Below the pieces are notes generated by a model. It was not told the origin of the DNA, made no database searches, and was given only the letters and a program-made list of their open reading frames with translations. A DNA stretch of 15,887 nt. Source: an uncultured Coriobacteriaceae bacterium. GTDB taxonomy: Bacteria > Actinomycetota > Coriobacteriia > Coriobacteriales > Atopobiaceae. The position numbers and the translations under genes are program-made. This document shows positions 7,740 to 14,778 of the stretch, piece after piece. The first letter of the stretch is position 1. Each line of letters begins with the position of its first letter. Where the stretch lies: contig URWR01000022.1 of assembly GCA_900551595.1 (NCBI GenBank), positions 1 to 15,887 of the forward strand. The letters run 5' to 3'.

Positions 7740-8807
7740 TTACTTGGCTCGCTCAACAAAAAAATCCGCCATAGCTTGAAGCATTTTGCATGCTGTGTCA
7801 GAAATAAGCCCCTTGTGGGCAAGGCTTTCTGCTGCCTGTATGGCCTTATCGACATTTTTTTGAGCAACTTCCTGACAATATGCTATACCGCCGCCAATCT
7901 CAATAAGCTCGACAGCTCGCGCAAGCTGCTCTGAATCGTTAGTTGATGATTCAAGAATAGTAATAAGCTCCTCGCGATCGGGAGAACCCAAATGGCTGAG
8001 CGCCCATACCACTGCAAGCGTGCGCTTACCTTCGGTAATATCCGAGCGAAAATCTTTCCCTTGGCTAGTGGGATCACCTATTAAATTAAGCAAGTCATCT
8101 TGCACCTGGAAGGCAATACCCGCAGGAAGACCCACCTCAATAAGACCCTGAGCTGCCTCTTTTGAGGCCCCAGCAGCAAGAGCGCCAATATAAAGAGGGC
8201 TTGCAGCGGTATACCAAGCTGTTTTGCTCGTGACCATGTAGAGATAATCCTGTGTTGTAAGGTCCCAGCGACCATCACGGACCCAACCAAGATCCAACGC
8301 TTGCCCTTCCAACGTGTGTCGTTCCATTTCGATAAGTGCCTGGGCAACGTTGAGACGATGCGCTTCATCGAGGCTGTTATCGTTAAGAACGATTTCAATC
8401 ACGTTGGTAAGGGCTAGATCTCCAGCATTGATTGCAAGTCCAATACCTTCTGTTCTGTACAGGCAGGGCTCACCGCGACGCAACTCTCCTTCGTCGGCAA
8501 TGTCGTCATGGATAAGAGCGGCGCTCTGAAACAATTCAATTGCGACTGCTGCAGAGAGTGCCTGTTCAGCCTTACCTCCAACTGCCTCAGCACCCAAGAG
8601 AGCGAGAACAGGTCGAACGCGCTTGCCGCCAGAAGCGGTAAAGCGTGCAAGCGGACTATAAAGATAGTTCGCAAGATCGGCAGCAGAAGCAGAATCCGTT
8701 AAAGGATGAGTCTGTGCATCAGTAAGTGCCTGCTCAACAAGCGGCAGTTTCTCATGCAAATAGACAACAAAAGGATTCTGCTCTGTTTTGGGGGAAGATG
8801 TTGTCAT
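7740..8807 (-). CDS. polyprenyl diphosphate synthase (trans-type isoprenyl synthase)
   Basis: This 355-residue enzyme condenses isopentenyl diphosphate onto an allylic diphosphate to make a longer all-trans prenyl chain in the cytoplasm. Signature elements are GGKRVRP (60-66), the first Asp-rich motif DDIAD (101-105), the second motif DDLLN (237-241, Asn in place of the usual last Asp), and GKDFRSDITEGKRT (250-263). The residues four and five before the first motif are both Ala, with no bulky aromatic stop, which points to a C20 or longer product rather than farnesyl diphosphate. Octaprenyl/heptaprenyl (quinone side chain) or geranylgeranyl synthase are both possible. The start lies two bases after the galE stop, and the ribosome binding site GAGGA is inside the end of galE, so the two are translationally coupled. 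Confidence 0.93.
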   Translation of the reverse strand: MTTSSPKTEQNPFVVYLHEKLPLVEQALTDAQTHPLTDSASAADLANYLYSPLARFTASGGKRVRPVLALLGAEAVGGKAEQALSAAVAIELFQSAALIHDDIADEGELRRGEPCLYRTEGIGLAINAGDLALTNVIEIVLNDNSLDEAHRLNVAQALIEMERHTLEGQALDLGWVRDGRWDLTTQDYLYMVTSKTAWYTAASPLYIGALAAGASKEAAQGLIEVGLPAGIAFQVQDDLLNLIGDPTSQGKDFRSDITEGKRTLAVVWALSHLGSPDREELITILESSTNDSEQLARAVELIEIGGGIAYCQEVAQKNVDKAIQAAESLAHKGLISDTACKMLQAMADFFVERAK

Positions 8808-8809
8808 TA

Positions 8810-9865
8810 CTAGTCCTCGTAGCCATTAGGGTTGTGAGACTGCCAGTTCCACGAATCGCGGCACATATCGTTAATGTCGTAACGTGCCTCCCAGCCAAGC
8901 TCGCGTTTAGCCTTGGAGCAATCGGCGTAGTTTGCCGTTACATCGCCAGCGCGACGCGGCTCAATAACGTAGGGGAGATCACGGCCACAAGCAGCGGAGA
9001 AGGCCTTGATAATATCAAGCACTGAGCTGCCTTTGCCGGTACCCAAGTTAAAGATCTCTACGCCGGTGCGGCCATTCATCCAAGCCAGTGCAGCCACGTG
9101 GCCAGAGGCGAGATCCATTACGTGAATGTAATCGCGCACACCAGTGCCATCGGGCGTGTCATAATCGTCGCCATACACATGTACGGCATCGCGCTTTCCA
9201 ACAGCCACTTGCGCAACATATGGAACGAGATTATTGGGAATACCCTTTGGATCTTCGCCAATAAGGCCTGAGGGGTGAGCTCCAATGGGGTTGAAGTAGC
9301 GCAGAAGTACAACGTTCCACTCATCATCGGCAACGGTAAGATCGGACAAAATCTGCTCAATCATCCATTTAGTCCAGCCGTAAGGATTCGTTGCGGGTTT
9401 TTTAGGGCTCTCCTCGGTAAGAGGCAGCGAGTCGGGATCTCCATAGACCGTGGCTGAGCTTGAGAAAACAATCGATTTGCAATTGTGATTGCGCATCACA
9501 TCAACAAGGGTGAGCGTATTGCCCAAGTTGTTGCTGTAGTACTCAATAGGCTTCTGTACCGATTCTCCGACGGCTTTGTAGCCTGCAAAATGAATAACCC
9601 TATCAATGAGGAACTCTTCGAATACCTTTTCCAGTGCCGCCTTATCGTTTACATCCAACTTGCGGAAAGCGAGACGAGAAGCGGCTTCTTCTCCGACAAT
9701 TTGGCCAATACGGTCGATAACACGCTCTGATGAATTAGAGAGGTCGTCGACAATAACAACGTGATAGCCGCTTTGCAAAAGTTCAACAACCGTGTGGCTA
9801 CCTATAAAACCAGCGCCACCAGTAACAAGTACGTAAGTATCCTTCGGATCTTTTTTCTGAGACAT
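8810..9865 (-). CDS. galE: UDP-glucose 4-epimerase
   Basis: This 351-residue member of the extended short-chain dehydrogenase family interconverts UDP-glucose and UDP-galactose using bound NAD. The NAD-binding GGAGFIGSH is at 16-24, DVND at 71-74, the NAD-site HFAGYKAVGES at 92-102, and the catalytic set Ser137 (in SSSATVYG), Tyr162 and Lys166 (in PYGWTKWM) has the spacing seen in E. coli GalE. The segment NLGTGKGSSVLD and the C-terminal RAGDVTANYADCSKAKRELGW are typical of the family. The start at 9865 is chosen for AAAGGAGG upstream; the frame is open 25 codons further but that stretch lies close to the predicted transcription start. As first gene of the operon it supplies galactose for surface polysaccharide or Leloir metabolism; no other gal gene is nearby. 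Confidence 0.96.
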   Translation of the reverse strand: MSQKKDPKDTYVLVTGGAGFIGSHTVVELLQSGYHVVIVDDLSNSSERVIDRIGQIVGEEAASRLAFRKLDVNDKAALEKVFEEFLIDRVIHFAGYKAVGESVQKPIEYYSNNLGNTLTLVDVMRNHNCKSIVFSSSATVYGDPDSLPLTEESPKKPATNPYGWTKWMIEQILSDLTVADDEWNVVLLRYFNPIGAHPSGLIGEDPKGIPNNLVPYVAQVAVGKRDAVHVYGDDYDTPDGTGVRDYIHVMDLASGHVAALAWMNGRTGVEIFNLGTGKGSSVLDIIKAFSAACGRDLPYVIEPRRAGDVTANYADCSKAKRELGWEARYDINDMCRDSWNWQSHNPNGYED

Positions 9866-9948
9866 GATGCCTCCTTTTGGGAGTGCGCAAGAGAAATTCT
9901 GCGCTTTGCGGATGCGTCGTCTGAGAGAATTTACTCCCATCTCAGAAA

Positions 9949-9979
9949 AGTATACGACCCTAAGGTGTTACTCGCGAGT
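9949..9979 (-). promoter_or_regulatory. candidate galE operon promoter with palindrome over the -35 site
   Basis: A TATACT box (9949-9954, minus strand) would give a leader of about 77 bases for galE. Seventeen bases upstream, where a -35 hexamer belongs, lies the perfect 10-bp palindrome ACTCGCGAGT (9970-9979) rather than anything like TTGACA. This suggests a promoter that needs or is blocked by a bound protein. The promoter call itself is moderate. Confidence 0.4.
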
Positions 9980-10167
9980 TATCCATAGCGTGAGGACAAT
10001 TTGTTATCAGTTTTATTGCGGGTTATTGATAGTGCCAACAGATGCTAGGATTCCAACTTGGCATGTTTAATCTCTTGCCCCTGCACTGGTGCAAGGAACA
10101 AGATATAGAGACGCTCTGGCAATCTCGGGTGTAACTGCGAGTATACCGTGCGTCTGGAAGGAGAAGT
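9980..10167 (+). other. leader region of the DAHP synthase gene
   Basis: This is most of the roughly 300-bp gap between the divergent galE and DAHP synthase genes. A near-palindrome TGCACTGGTGCA occurs at 10082-10093. The outer arms AGACGC (10109-10114) and GCGTCT (10150-10155), with inner CTCG/CGAG, could form a hairpin whose 3' arm directly touches the ribosome binding site GGAAGGAG. A weak TTGTTA/TATTGA pair with 17-bp spacing (about 10001-10029) is the best promoter candidate. A 30-codon ORF at 10042-10134 has no ribosome binding site. No T-box, tRNA-like element or U-tracted attenuator was found. Confidence 0.35.
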
Positions 10168-11196
10168 ATGTCACTTGATTTCAAGAGAAAGCTGCCCATT
10201 CCAAAAGAGATACGTGAGGATATGCCGCTTTCCCCTGAGATGGCAGCTCGCAAGCCTGCATTTGATGCCGAGGTAGCAGCAGTTATCAAAGGCGAATCTG
10301 ACAAGCATCTTCTCATTATCGGTCCGTGCTCAGCAGACCGTGAAGACTCGGTACTCGACTATGTAACACGCCTTGCAGCTCTGGCTGAGCGTGTGTCTGA
10401 CAAGCTCATTGTTATTCCGAGGGTGTATACAAACAAGCCGCGTACAAATGGTACGGGCTATAAGGGTCTGCTTCACAATCCCGATCCTGAGGCAGCCCCC
10501 GATCTGCTTGAGGGTGTAAAGGCTATTCGCCATATGCATCTGCGTGTGGTGGAAGAAACGGGTCTCTTTACGGCCGATGAGATGCTGTATCCCGACAATT
10601 ATCAGTATCTTATCGATCTGCTTTCATACATCGCAGTGGGTGCTCGATCGGTAGAAAATCAAGAGCACCGCTTGGTTGCAGGTGGTGTTCCCTATCCAGT
10701 TGGCATGAAGAACCCAACCGGTGGCAGCGCAACGGTTATGCTCAATTCGATTTATGCAGCTCAGCAGCCACAGACGTTCATTTTCCGTAACTGGGAAGTC
10801 CAGAGTTCTGGTAACGAGCTTGCGCATGCAGTGCTCAGAGGCTATGTCGGTTTGGATGGTATTAACTATCCGAACTATCACTATGAGTATCTTGAGCGCT
10901 TGGCCGACAATTATGTGCCCGAGAAATATGCTAACCCGGCGGTTATTATCGACTGCAACCACGACAATTCGGGCAAGCGTCCTTTAGAGCAGGTGCGTAT
11001 TTGCAATGAGGTGCTCGATAGCGTGGCGCGCTCAAGCAAAATCGCTCGCCTGTTCCGCGGCTTTATGGTTGAGTCGTATATTGAGGACGGCAATCAGCCC
11101 GTTGATGGTGGCGTATACGGCAAGTCCATCACTGATGCTTGCTTAGGCTGGGATAAGACCGAGCGCCTTGTGCTCGAGATCGCAGATCGCCTGTAA
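10168..11196 (+). CDS. 3-deoxy-7-phosphoheptulonate (DAHP) synthase, class I
   Basis: This 342-residue enzyme joins phosphoenolpyruvate and erythrose 4-phosphate, the first step of the shikimate pathway. Metal-binding residues of the AroF/G/H family are all visible: Cys54 (in IIGPCSADRE), His265 (in DCNHDNSGK), Glu302 (in MVESYIEDGNQ) and Asp323 (in SITDACLGWD). Substrate-site segments are RVYTNKPRTNGTGYKGL (85-101), GARSVENQEHR (158-168) and PVGMKNPTGGS (177-187). It is the AroG-like type with an N-terminal extension (about 40 residues) of the kind that carries feedback sites, but which aromatic amino acid would inhibit it cannot be told. AAGGAG lies six to seven bases before the ATG. It is monocistronic here, ending at a hairpin shared with the convergent ECF operon. 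Confidence 0.95.
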   Translation: MSLDFKRKLPIPKEIREDMPLSPEMAARKPAFDAEVAAVIKGESDKHLLIIGPCSADREDSVLDYVTRLAALAERVSDKLIVIPRVYTNKPRTNGTGYKGLLHNPDPEAAPDLLEGVKAIRHMHLRVVEETGLFTADEMLYPDNYQYLIDLLSYIAVGARSVENQEHRLVAGGVPYPVGMKNPTGGSATVMLNSIYAAQQPQTFIFRNWEVQSSGNELAHAVLRGYVGLDGINYPNYHYEYLERLADNYVPEKYANPAVIIDCNHDNSGKRPLEQVRICNEVLDSVARSSKIARLFRGFMVESYIEDGNQPVDGGVYGKSITDACLGWDKTERLVLEIADRL

Positions 11197-11228
11197 GCGT
11201 CGCCTCATAGGTACATAAACAGTTTTGC

Positions 11229-11259
11229 AGGACCCTTGGGAAATTATCCTAAGGGTCCT
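11229..11259. terminator. hairpin between convergent DAHP synthase gene and ecfT
   Basis: AGGACCCTT pairs with AAGGGTCCT and the stem continues inward by a G-T and two G-C pairs around a short A/T-rich loop. It starts 32 bases after the DAHP synthase stop and is placed to end transcription from both sides. The T-tails are poor on both strands. The restored reading frame of ecfT ends inside it at 11244. Confidence 0.6.
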
Positions 11260-12052
11260 GGCATACCTATCGTGGATAAGAACGCGAGAAGAACAAGGTA
11301 GGCGGCGCACAGTACGGCTGCGATGAAATCTCTGCGCGTATACACCAACGGGTGCCAATGGGTTCTTCCGCTACCGCCCTCATAGCAACGAGCGTCAAGT
11401 GCACGAGAAAGTCCATCAGCATGATGAAGAGAGCTTGCAAGCAGCGCGATGAGGATTGAACTGATGGCGCGCAGCCGATTTGAGCCATGCTTAAAGGATG
11501 CACCACGCACTGTTTGAGCATCGATAATAGCTTGAGTCTCGTCAGCCGAACAAAGCGCAGCATAAGAGAAAAGACTAGTGCCAGCTCATGACCTGGCAGC
11601 CCAAAGCGCGTTAAGGGCGAGAGTGCTGCTTCAAAAGCATCGGTAAGCTGCGTTGGCGTTGTTGTGAGCAGCAGAACTGCCATGATAATAACGGCAGGAA
11701 TCATCCTCAAAGGATAGAGAAGTGCGGCGCGTATGCCGCCAGTAGTAATTTCAAACGGACCGCAGGTCCAGAGGGGCTGACCGCCGCGGGCAAGAAGCAG
11801 ATTAAAAAGACTCAGGACCAACAGCATAATTACCACGGGGCGGATGGATCTGAGCACTTTGCTCGGTGCTGCCTGTGCAGCCACAATAATGCCAAGTGAA
11901 ACAATGAAGGCAAAAAGCAGCTGAGCCGTATTGGATATAAAAAAGACCGAAATCATACCAATAAGCGCAATAGCAAGTTTGGCGCGTGGATCCAGTCGGT
12001 GAACAAAAGAATTACCTGCACAGTATTGGCCAAGGGAGATACGGAATGCCAT
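11244..12052 (-). pseudogene. ecfT: ECF transporter transmembrane subunit EcfT, frameshifted
   Basis: EcfT is the membrane scaffold that couples the ECF ATPases to substrate-binding S components. The N-terminal part is read from ATG 12052 to about residue 168 (NSFVHRLDPRAKLAIAL at 14-30, and the helix ending ELALVFSLMLRFV). After that the family sequence continues only in the -1 frame, from about 11549: ADETQAIIDAQTVRGASF, then SSLHHADGLSRALDARCYEG, a last helix, and a TAA at 11244-11246. Both ATPase-coupling motifs (VRG and ARC, canonically ARG) lie beyond the shift. Without it the protein runs to 11267 with an unrelated tail. Family spacing between RF and the AQ-x2-RG motif is about two residues shorter here, consistent with a 7-base loss, though a single-base error also fits. 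The start is one base after the ATPase stop, with GGGGTGAG upstream. Slippage, mutation and sequencing error are all possible. Confidence 0.85.
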
Positions 12053-12053
12053 G

Positions 12054-13868
12054 CTAGCTCACCCCTTGGCGTGAATAATTGCTCACAATACGGGTAACCA
12101 GCGTGTCCATATCGAGCGGATTGCCCAGGTTGTGTATGCCGGCGGCTTGTAGAGCGAGATTGTAGGTTAGAGCGTGGGGGAGTCCCAATCCAGAGTCTTT
12201 GAGTAACGCACGATTCTCTACCGAGAAGACTTGTTCTGGAGTTCCGTTCATGAGGATGTGTGAACGATCGAGTACCACGACCTGATCTGCCTGTGCAGCA
12301 TCGTCCATGGAATGCGTGACGGTAATGAGTGTAACGCCCTGCTCATGCACGCGTTTAAGAATAGTTTCCAGCTCATGACGACCATGAGGATCAAGTCCTG
12401 CAGTTGGCTCGTCAAGCAGCAGAATGGTGGGTTCCATCGCAAGGATGCCTGCAAGTGCACAGAGACGTTTTTGTCCGCCCGAAAGCTCGAAGGGTGAAGC
12501 ATCTTTTCGCTCAGAGAGACCAACAAGTTTAAGAGCGCGTTCTGTCTTTTGCCTCACTTCTTCATGGGTGAGCTTGAGGTTGCTGGGGCCAAAAGCAACA
12601 TCTTCAAAGACAGTTTGAGCAAAGAGTTGGCGTTCAGGACGCTGCATAACATAGCCAATACGTCCATAGAGCTGACGGCGATTTCGCTTGCGTGCGGTAT
12701 CAATGCCGAGCACTACCACATGGCCCTTATCCGGTTTCTCAAGTGCGCACAAAAGGCGAAGGAGGGTAGATTTTCCTGAGCCTGTTTGTCCCACTATGGC
12801 GCAAGTAGTACCTGCAGGCACAGCAAAAGAAACATCATCAAGTGCGACGTGGTAATTCTGATTGCCTTGTGGGGCATATGAGTACGAGACATGATCGCAA
12901 AGAATAGCCATTTCAGTGCTTGCGTTGATGTTGTTTTGTATAGGCGTTGAAGAGACGTGCTTTGAAGAGACGAGCGATGAGGCTGGATTATGAATAGGAT
13001 TTGCTGTAGATGCATGCAAAGTGGCAATCCCAGCAAGCTCTTGAACAAGAACATCCTCTTTGCATGTCCATGCAACAGGAAGGCCTCTATGCTGCAAATG
13101 CTCGGCAAGGCGTGCGGCGAAGGGTGCCTCAAGACCAAAAGAGTTGAGCGGCTCAGAAAAAACCTCTTGAGGGGTACCTTCGCGCACAATATGGCCATGG
13201 GACATAACGAGCACACGGTCGGCTGCAAGCGCTTCATCCATGAAATGTGTTACATGAACGATTGCAACACCAGTGTTATGCAGGCGTTTAATGACGCGCA
13301 TGATTGAATTGCGTCCGCGTACGTCAAGCAATGCACCGGGCTCATCAAGAACAAGAAGCTGCGGCTCCATGGCAAGTGCTCCTGCAATGGCAACACGTTG
13401 TTTTTGTCCTCCGGAAAGATGCGCCGGGTCGGCATGAGCATAATCGCTCATAGCCACGCGTTTGAGTTCACGCTTGACACGAGCGCCAATAACCTCGGGG
13501 GGAACGCCGAGATTTTCTGGACCAAAGGCTATATCGTCTGCAACCACCGACGTTACGAGCTGATCGTCGGGGTTTTGAAAGACAAGACCAAGCGCTTTTC
13601 GTGCCTGTCGATATGCCTCAAAATCGGCTTGTCCGTCTTTACAGACTGTTTGTCCAACCAGTTCTACGGTTCCCGTATCGGGAGCAGCAAGCCCGGTAAG
13701 CACTGAAGCAAGCGTAGACTTACCGGACCCGTTTGCGCCGAGTATACAGACGTACTCTCCAGGCATGAGCTCAAAAGAAACATCATCCAATGCAATGGTG
13801 CCATGCTCGTATTGAAACGTTATATGTGAGAGACGTGCTAAGGGTTTATCGTTTTTAGTGTGTGTCAT
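12054..13868 (-). CDS. ecfA: ECF transporter ATPase, EcfA1-EcfA2 fusion
   Basis: This 604-residue double ATPase energises vitamin uptake through EcfT. NBD1 has Walker A GANGSGKST (44-52), Q-loop Gln98, LSGGQKQR (151-158), Walker B LLVLDEP (171-177) and His208. NBD2 has GQTGSGKST (360-368), Gln409 in YVMQRPERQLF, LSGGQKRL (462-469), ILLLDEP (482-488) and His519. The two are joined by a polar Ser/Asn/His-rich linker (about 285-320). Phrases such as FQNPDDQLV and RPERQLFAQTVFEDVAFGP are diagnostic of EcfA/CbiO. NBD1 has DEPGALLDVRGR where DEPTAMLDPxGR is usual, so that half may be the less active one. Both halves are otherwise intact. No strong ribosome binding site precedes the ATG, but it is the only reasonable start. 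It lies 27 bases after the S component gene. Confidence 0.93.
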   Translation of the reverse strand: MTHTKNDKPLARLSHITFQYEHGTIALDDVSFELMPGEYVCILGANGSGKSTLASVLTGLAAPDTGTVELVGQTVCKDGQADFEAYRQARKALGLVFQNPDDQLVTSVVADDIAFGPENLGVPPEVIGARVKRELKRVAMSDYAHADPAHLSGGQKQRVAIAGALAMEPQLLVLDEPGALLDVRGRNSIMRVIKRLHNTGVAIVHVTHFMDEALAADRVLVMSHGHIVREGTPQEVFSEPLNSFGLEAPFAARLAEHLQHRGLPVAWTCKEDVLVQELAGIATLHASTANPIHNPASSLVSSKHVSSTPIQNNINASTEMAILCDHVSYSYAPQGNQNYHVALDDVSFAVPAGTTCAIVGQTGSGKSTLLRLLCALEKPDKGHVVVLGIDTARKRNRRQLYGRIGYVMQRPERQLFAQTVFEDVAFGPSNLKLTHEEVRQKTERALKLVGLSERKDASPFELSGGQKRLCALAGILAMEPTILLLDEPTAGLDPHGRHELETILKRVHEQGVTLITVTHSMDDAAQADQVVVLDRSHILMNGTPEQVFSVENRALLKDSGLGLPHALTYNLALQAAGIHNLGNPLDMDTLVTRIVSNYSRQGVS

Positions 13869-13895
13869 GGTATGGAGTACAGTTTTAGATGCGAT

Positions 13896-14474
13896 TTATG
13901 CCGAAAGAACCTTGGTAACAGGCTTGTAGATCAGGACAGTTACCACGCAGTTGATGGCAATTTTTGCAAGGTTAAAAGGAAGAAGTATAGGCACGATTGT
14001 GTCAATCACGCCCTGCACAGAGATATCCATATACAGCGGGGTAATAAGGATATTGCCTACGATACAAGCTACGAGGCATACGACAGCACCCACAACAAGG
14101 CCTAAGATAGCGCCACGCAGGCTTCTGTTGTGGCTGTATATGAGTGATGCTGGCATAACGAGTGTAAAAGTAGCCAAGATAGCCATGATGGTTCCATATA
14201 CACCGCTCATAGTGGCCAGGTGTACTAAGTAAGGCAGAATGGAAACGACGGCTCCTGTGGCTGGGCCAAAGGCAAATCCAGCGAGCAGGGCGATGATAGC
14301 CGATGGGTCATACTGCAACCAATTGATGCCAGGAATAATGGGGAATTCCAGCATAAGGGTGCAGACAAGAGAAACGGCACACAAAAGAGCTGTTACGGCA
14401 ATGCGCTTGGTCGACCAGGTGCCTTGGGCCGTAGTTGAATGAGTATCGTGCCGCATAGGGGTAGTGGTTGCCAT
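13896..14474 (-). CDS. ribU: RibU-type riboflavin S component of an ECF transporter
   Basis: This 192-residue membrane protein captures riboflavin (or a close flavin) and delivers it through EcfT-EcfA. About six helices follow a roughly 22-residue polar N-terminus. The loop and helix LQYDPSAIIALLAGFAFGPATG (53-74) match the RibU consensus (Y/F-D-x-S-x-I-P-A-L-x-x-G-F-x-F-G-P). The C-terminal PFNLAKIAIN (166-175) carries Asn168 and Lys171 at the spacing of the riboflavin-contacting Asn and Lys known in RibU, and Asn141 fits the third contact. The FMN riboswitch directly upstream supports the substrate call strongly. The start at 14474 is set by GGAGG six bases away; a neighbouring ATG four bases upstream is out of frame. 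Confidence 0.9.
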   Translation of the reverse strand: MATTTPMRHDTHSTTAQGTWSTKRIAVTALLCAVSLVCTLMLEFPIIPGINWLQYDPSAIIALLAGFAFGPATGAVVSILPYLVHLATMSGVYGTIMAILATFTLVMPASLIYSHNRSLRGAILGLVVGAVVCLVACIVGNILITPLYMDISVQGVIDTIVPILLPFNLAKIAINCVVTVLIYKPVTKVLSA

Positions 14475-14485
14475 ACATGGCCTCC

Positions 14486-14626
14486 GTTTCTTCCGTCCGG
14501 ACTGTTACCGTTGGTTCCGGAATCTCACCGGATCAACCGCGTTTGCGGCTCGCGGACTTCGGCTTTGTAGAGCCTTGTGCTCTAGTGCCGTTACCGCCAG
14601 TGGGGAATTGCACCCCGCCCTGAAAC
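14486..14626 (-). promoter_or_regulatory. FMN riboswitch (RFN element)
   Basis: The minus strand contains the conserved core in order: AGGGCGGGGTGCAATTCCCC and CTGGCGGTAA (14591-14621), AGTCCGCGAGC (14548-14558), and GATCCGGTGAGATTCCGGAA, CCAACGGTAACAGTCCGGA and CGGAAGAAAC (14486-14534). The closing helix pairs GTTTC (14622-14626) with GAAAC (14486-14490). The 3' strand of that helix directly abuts the GGAGG (14481-14485) of the S component gene. There is no space for a separate terminator, so FMN probably controls translation initiation by hiding the ribosome binding site. Confidence 0.96.
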
Positions 14627-14635
14627 TGATACGGA

Positions 14636-14641
14636 ACTATA
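14636..14641 (-). promoter_or_regulatory. extended -10 promoter of the riboflavin ECF operon
   Basis: TGCTATAGT on the minus strand is an extended -10 (TGn-TATAGT), which can act without a good -35. It predicts a transcript start at about 14629, only a few bases before the riboswitch closing helix begins at 14626. Confidence 0.6.
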
Positions 14642-14694
14642 GCACGCTTATATGTCAGAAAGTAGATAAAGATGAGCTTTGTGGACATGGCGGG

Positions 14695-14700
14695 TATACT
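14695..14700 (+). promoter_or_regulatory. -10 box for murB
   Basis: TATACT lies 79 bases upstream of the murB ATG and diverges from the riboflavin promoter 54 bases away. No matching -35 hexamer was found at standard spacing, so this is a moderate call. Confidence 0.45.
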
Positions 14701-14718
14701 TTATGGAGCATGTAAGGA

Positions 14719-14747
14719 GTGAAACGATACGTCTTATAAAGTTTCAC
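14719..14747 (+). other. inverted repeat in the murB leader
   Basis: GTGAAAC (14719-14725) and GTTTCAC (14741-14747) can pair as a 7-bp stem with a 15-base loop in the murB 5' leader. The decamer AAGGAGTGAA occurs at 14714-14723 next to this stem and again at 14762-14771, where it forms the murB ribosome binding site. A decoy or duplicated site is possible, but no start codon follows the first copy at a useful distance. Confidence 0.35.
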
Positions 14748-14778
14748 TTGCACAGATATTGAAGGAGTGAACCTCATC

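Noticed and set aside
9866..9940. GalE N-terminal extension of 25 residues
   Set aside because: The family starts close to the Rossmann strand, AAAGGAGG marks ATG 9865, and the upstream start would sit at the predicted transcript start.
10042..10134. 30-codon ORF upstream of the DAHP synthase gene with two Trp and two Phe codons, as a leader peptide
   Set aside because: It has no ribosome binding site, the aromatic codons are not clustered, and no terminator/antiterminator pair follows.
11267..11510. C-terminal 80-90 residues of the unshifted ecfT frame as genuine protein
   Set aside because: They are Cys/Ser/Arg-rich with no resemblance to EcfT, while the overlapping frame carries the expected coupling motifs and last helix.
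14475..14626. Plus-strand ORF across the region upstream of ribU
   Set aside because: The sequence is fully explained by the FMN riboswitch on the opposite strand.
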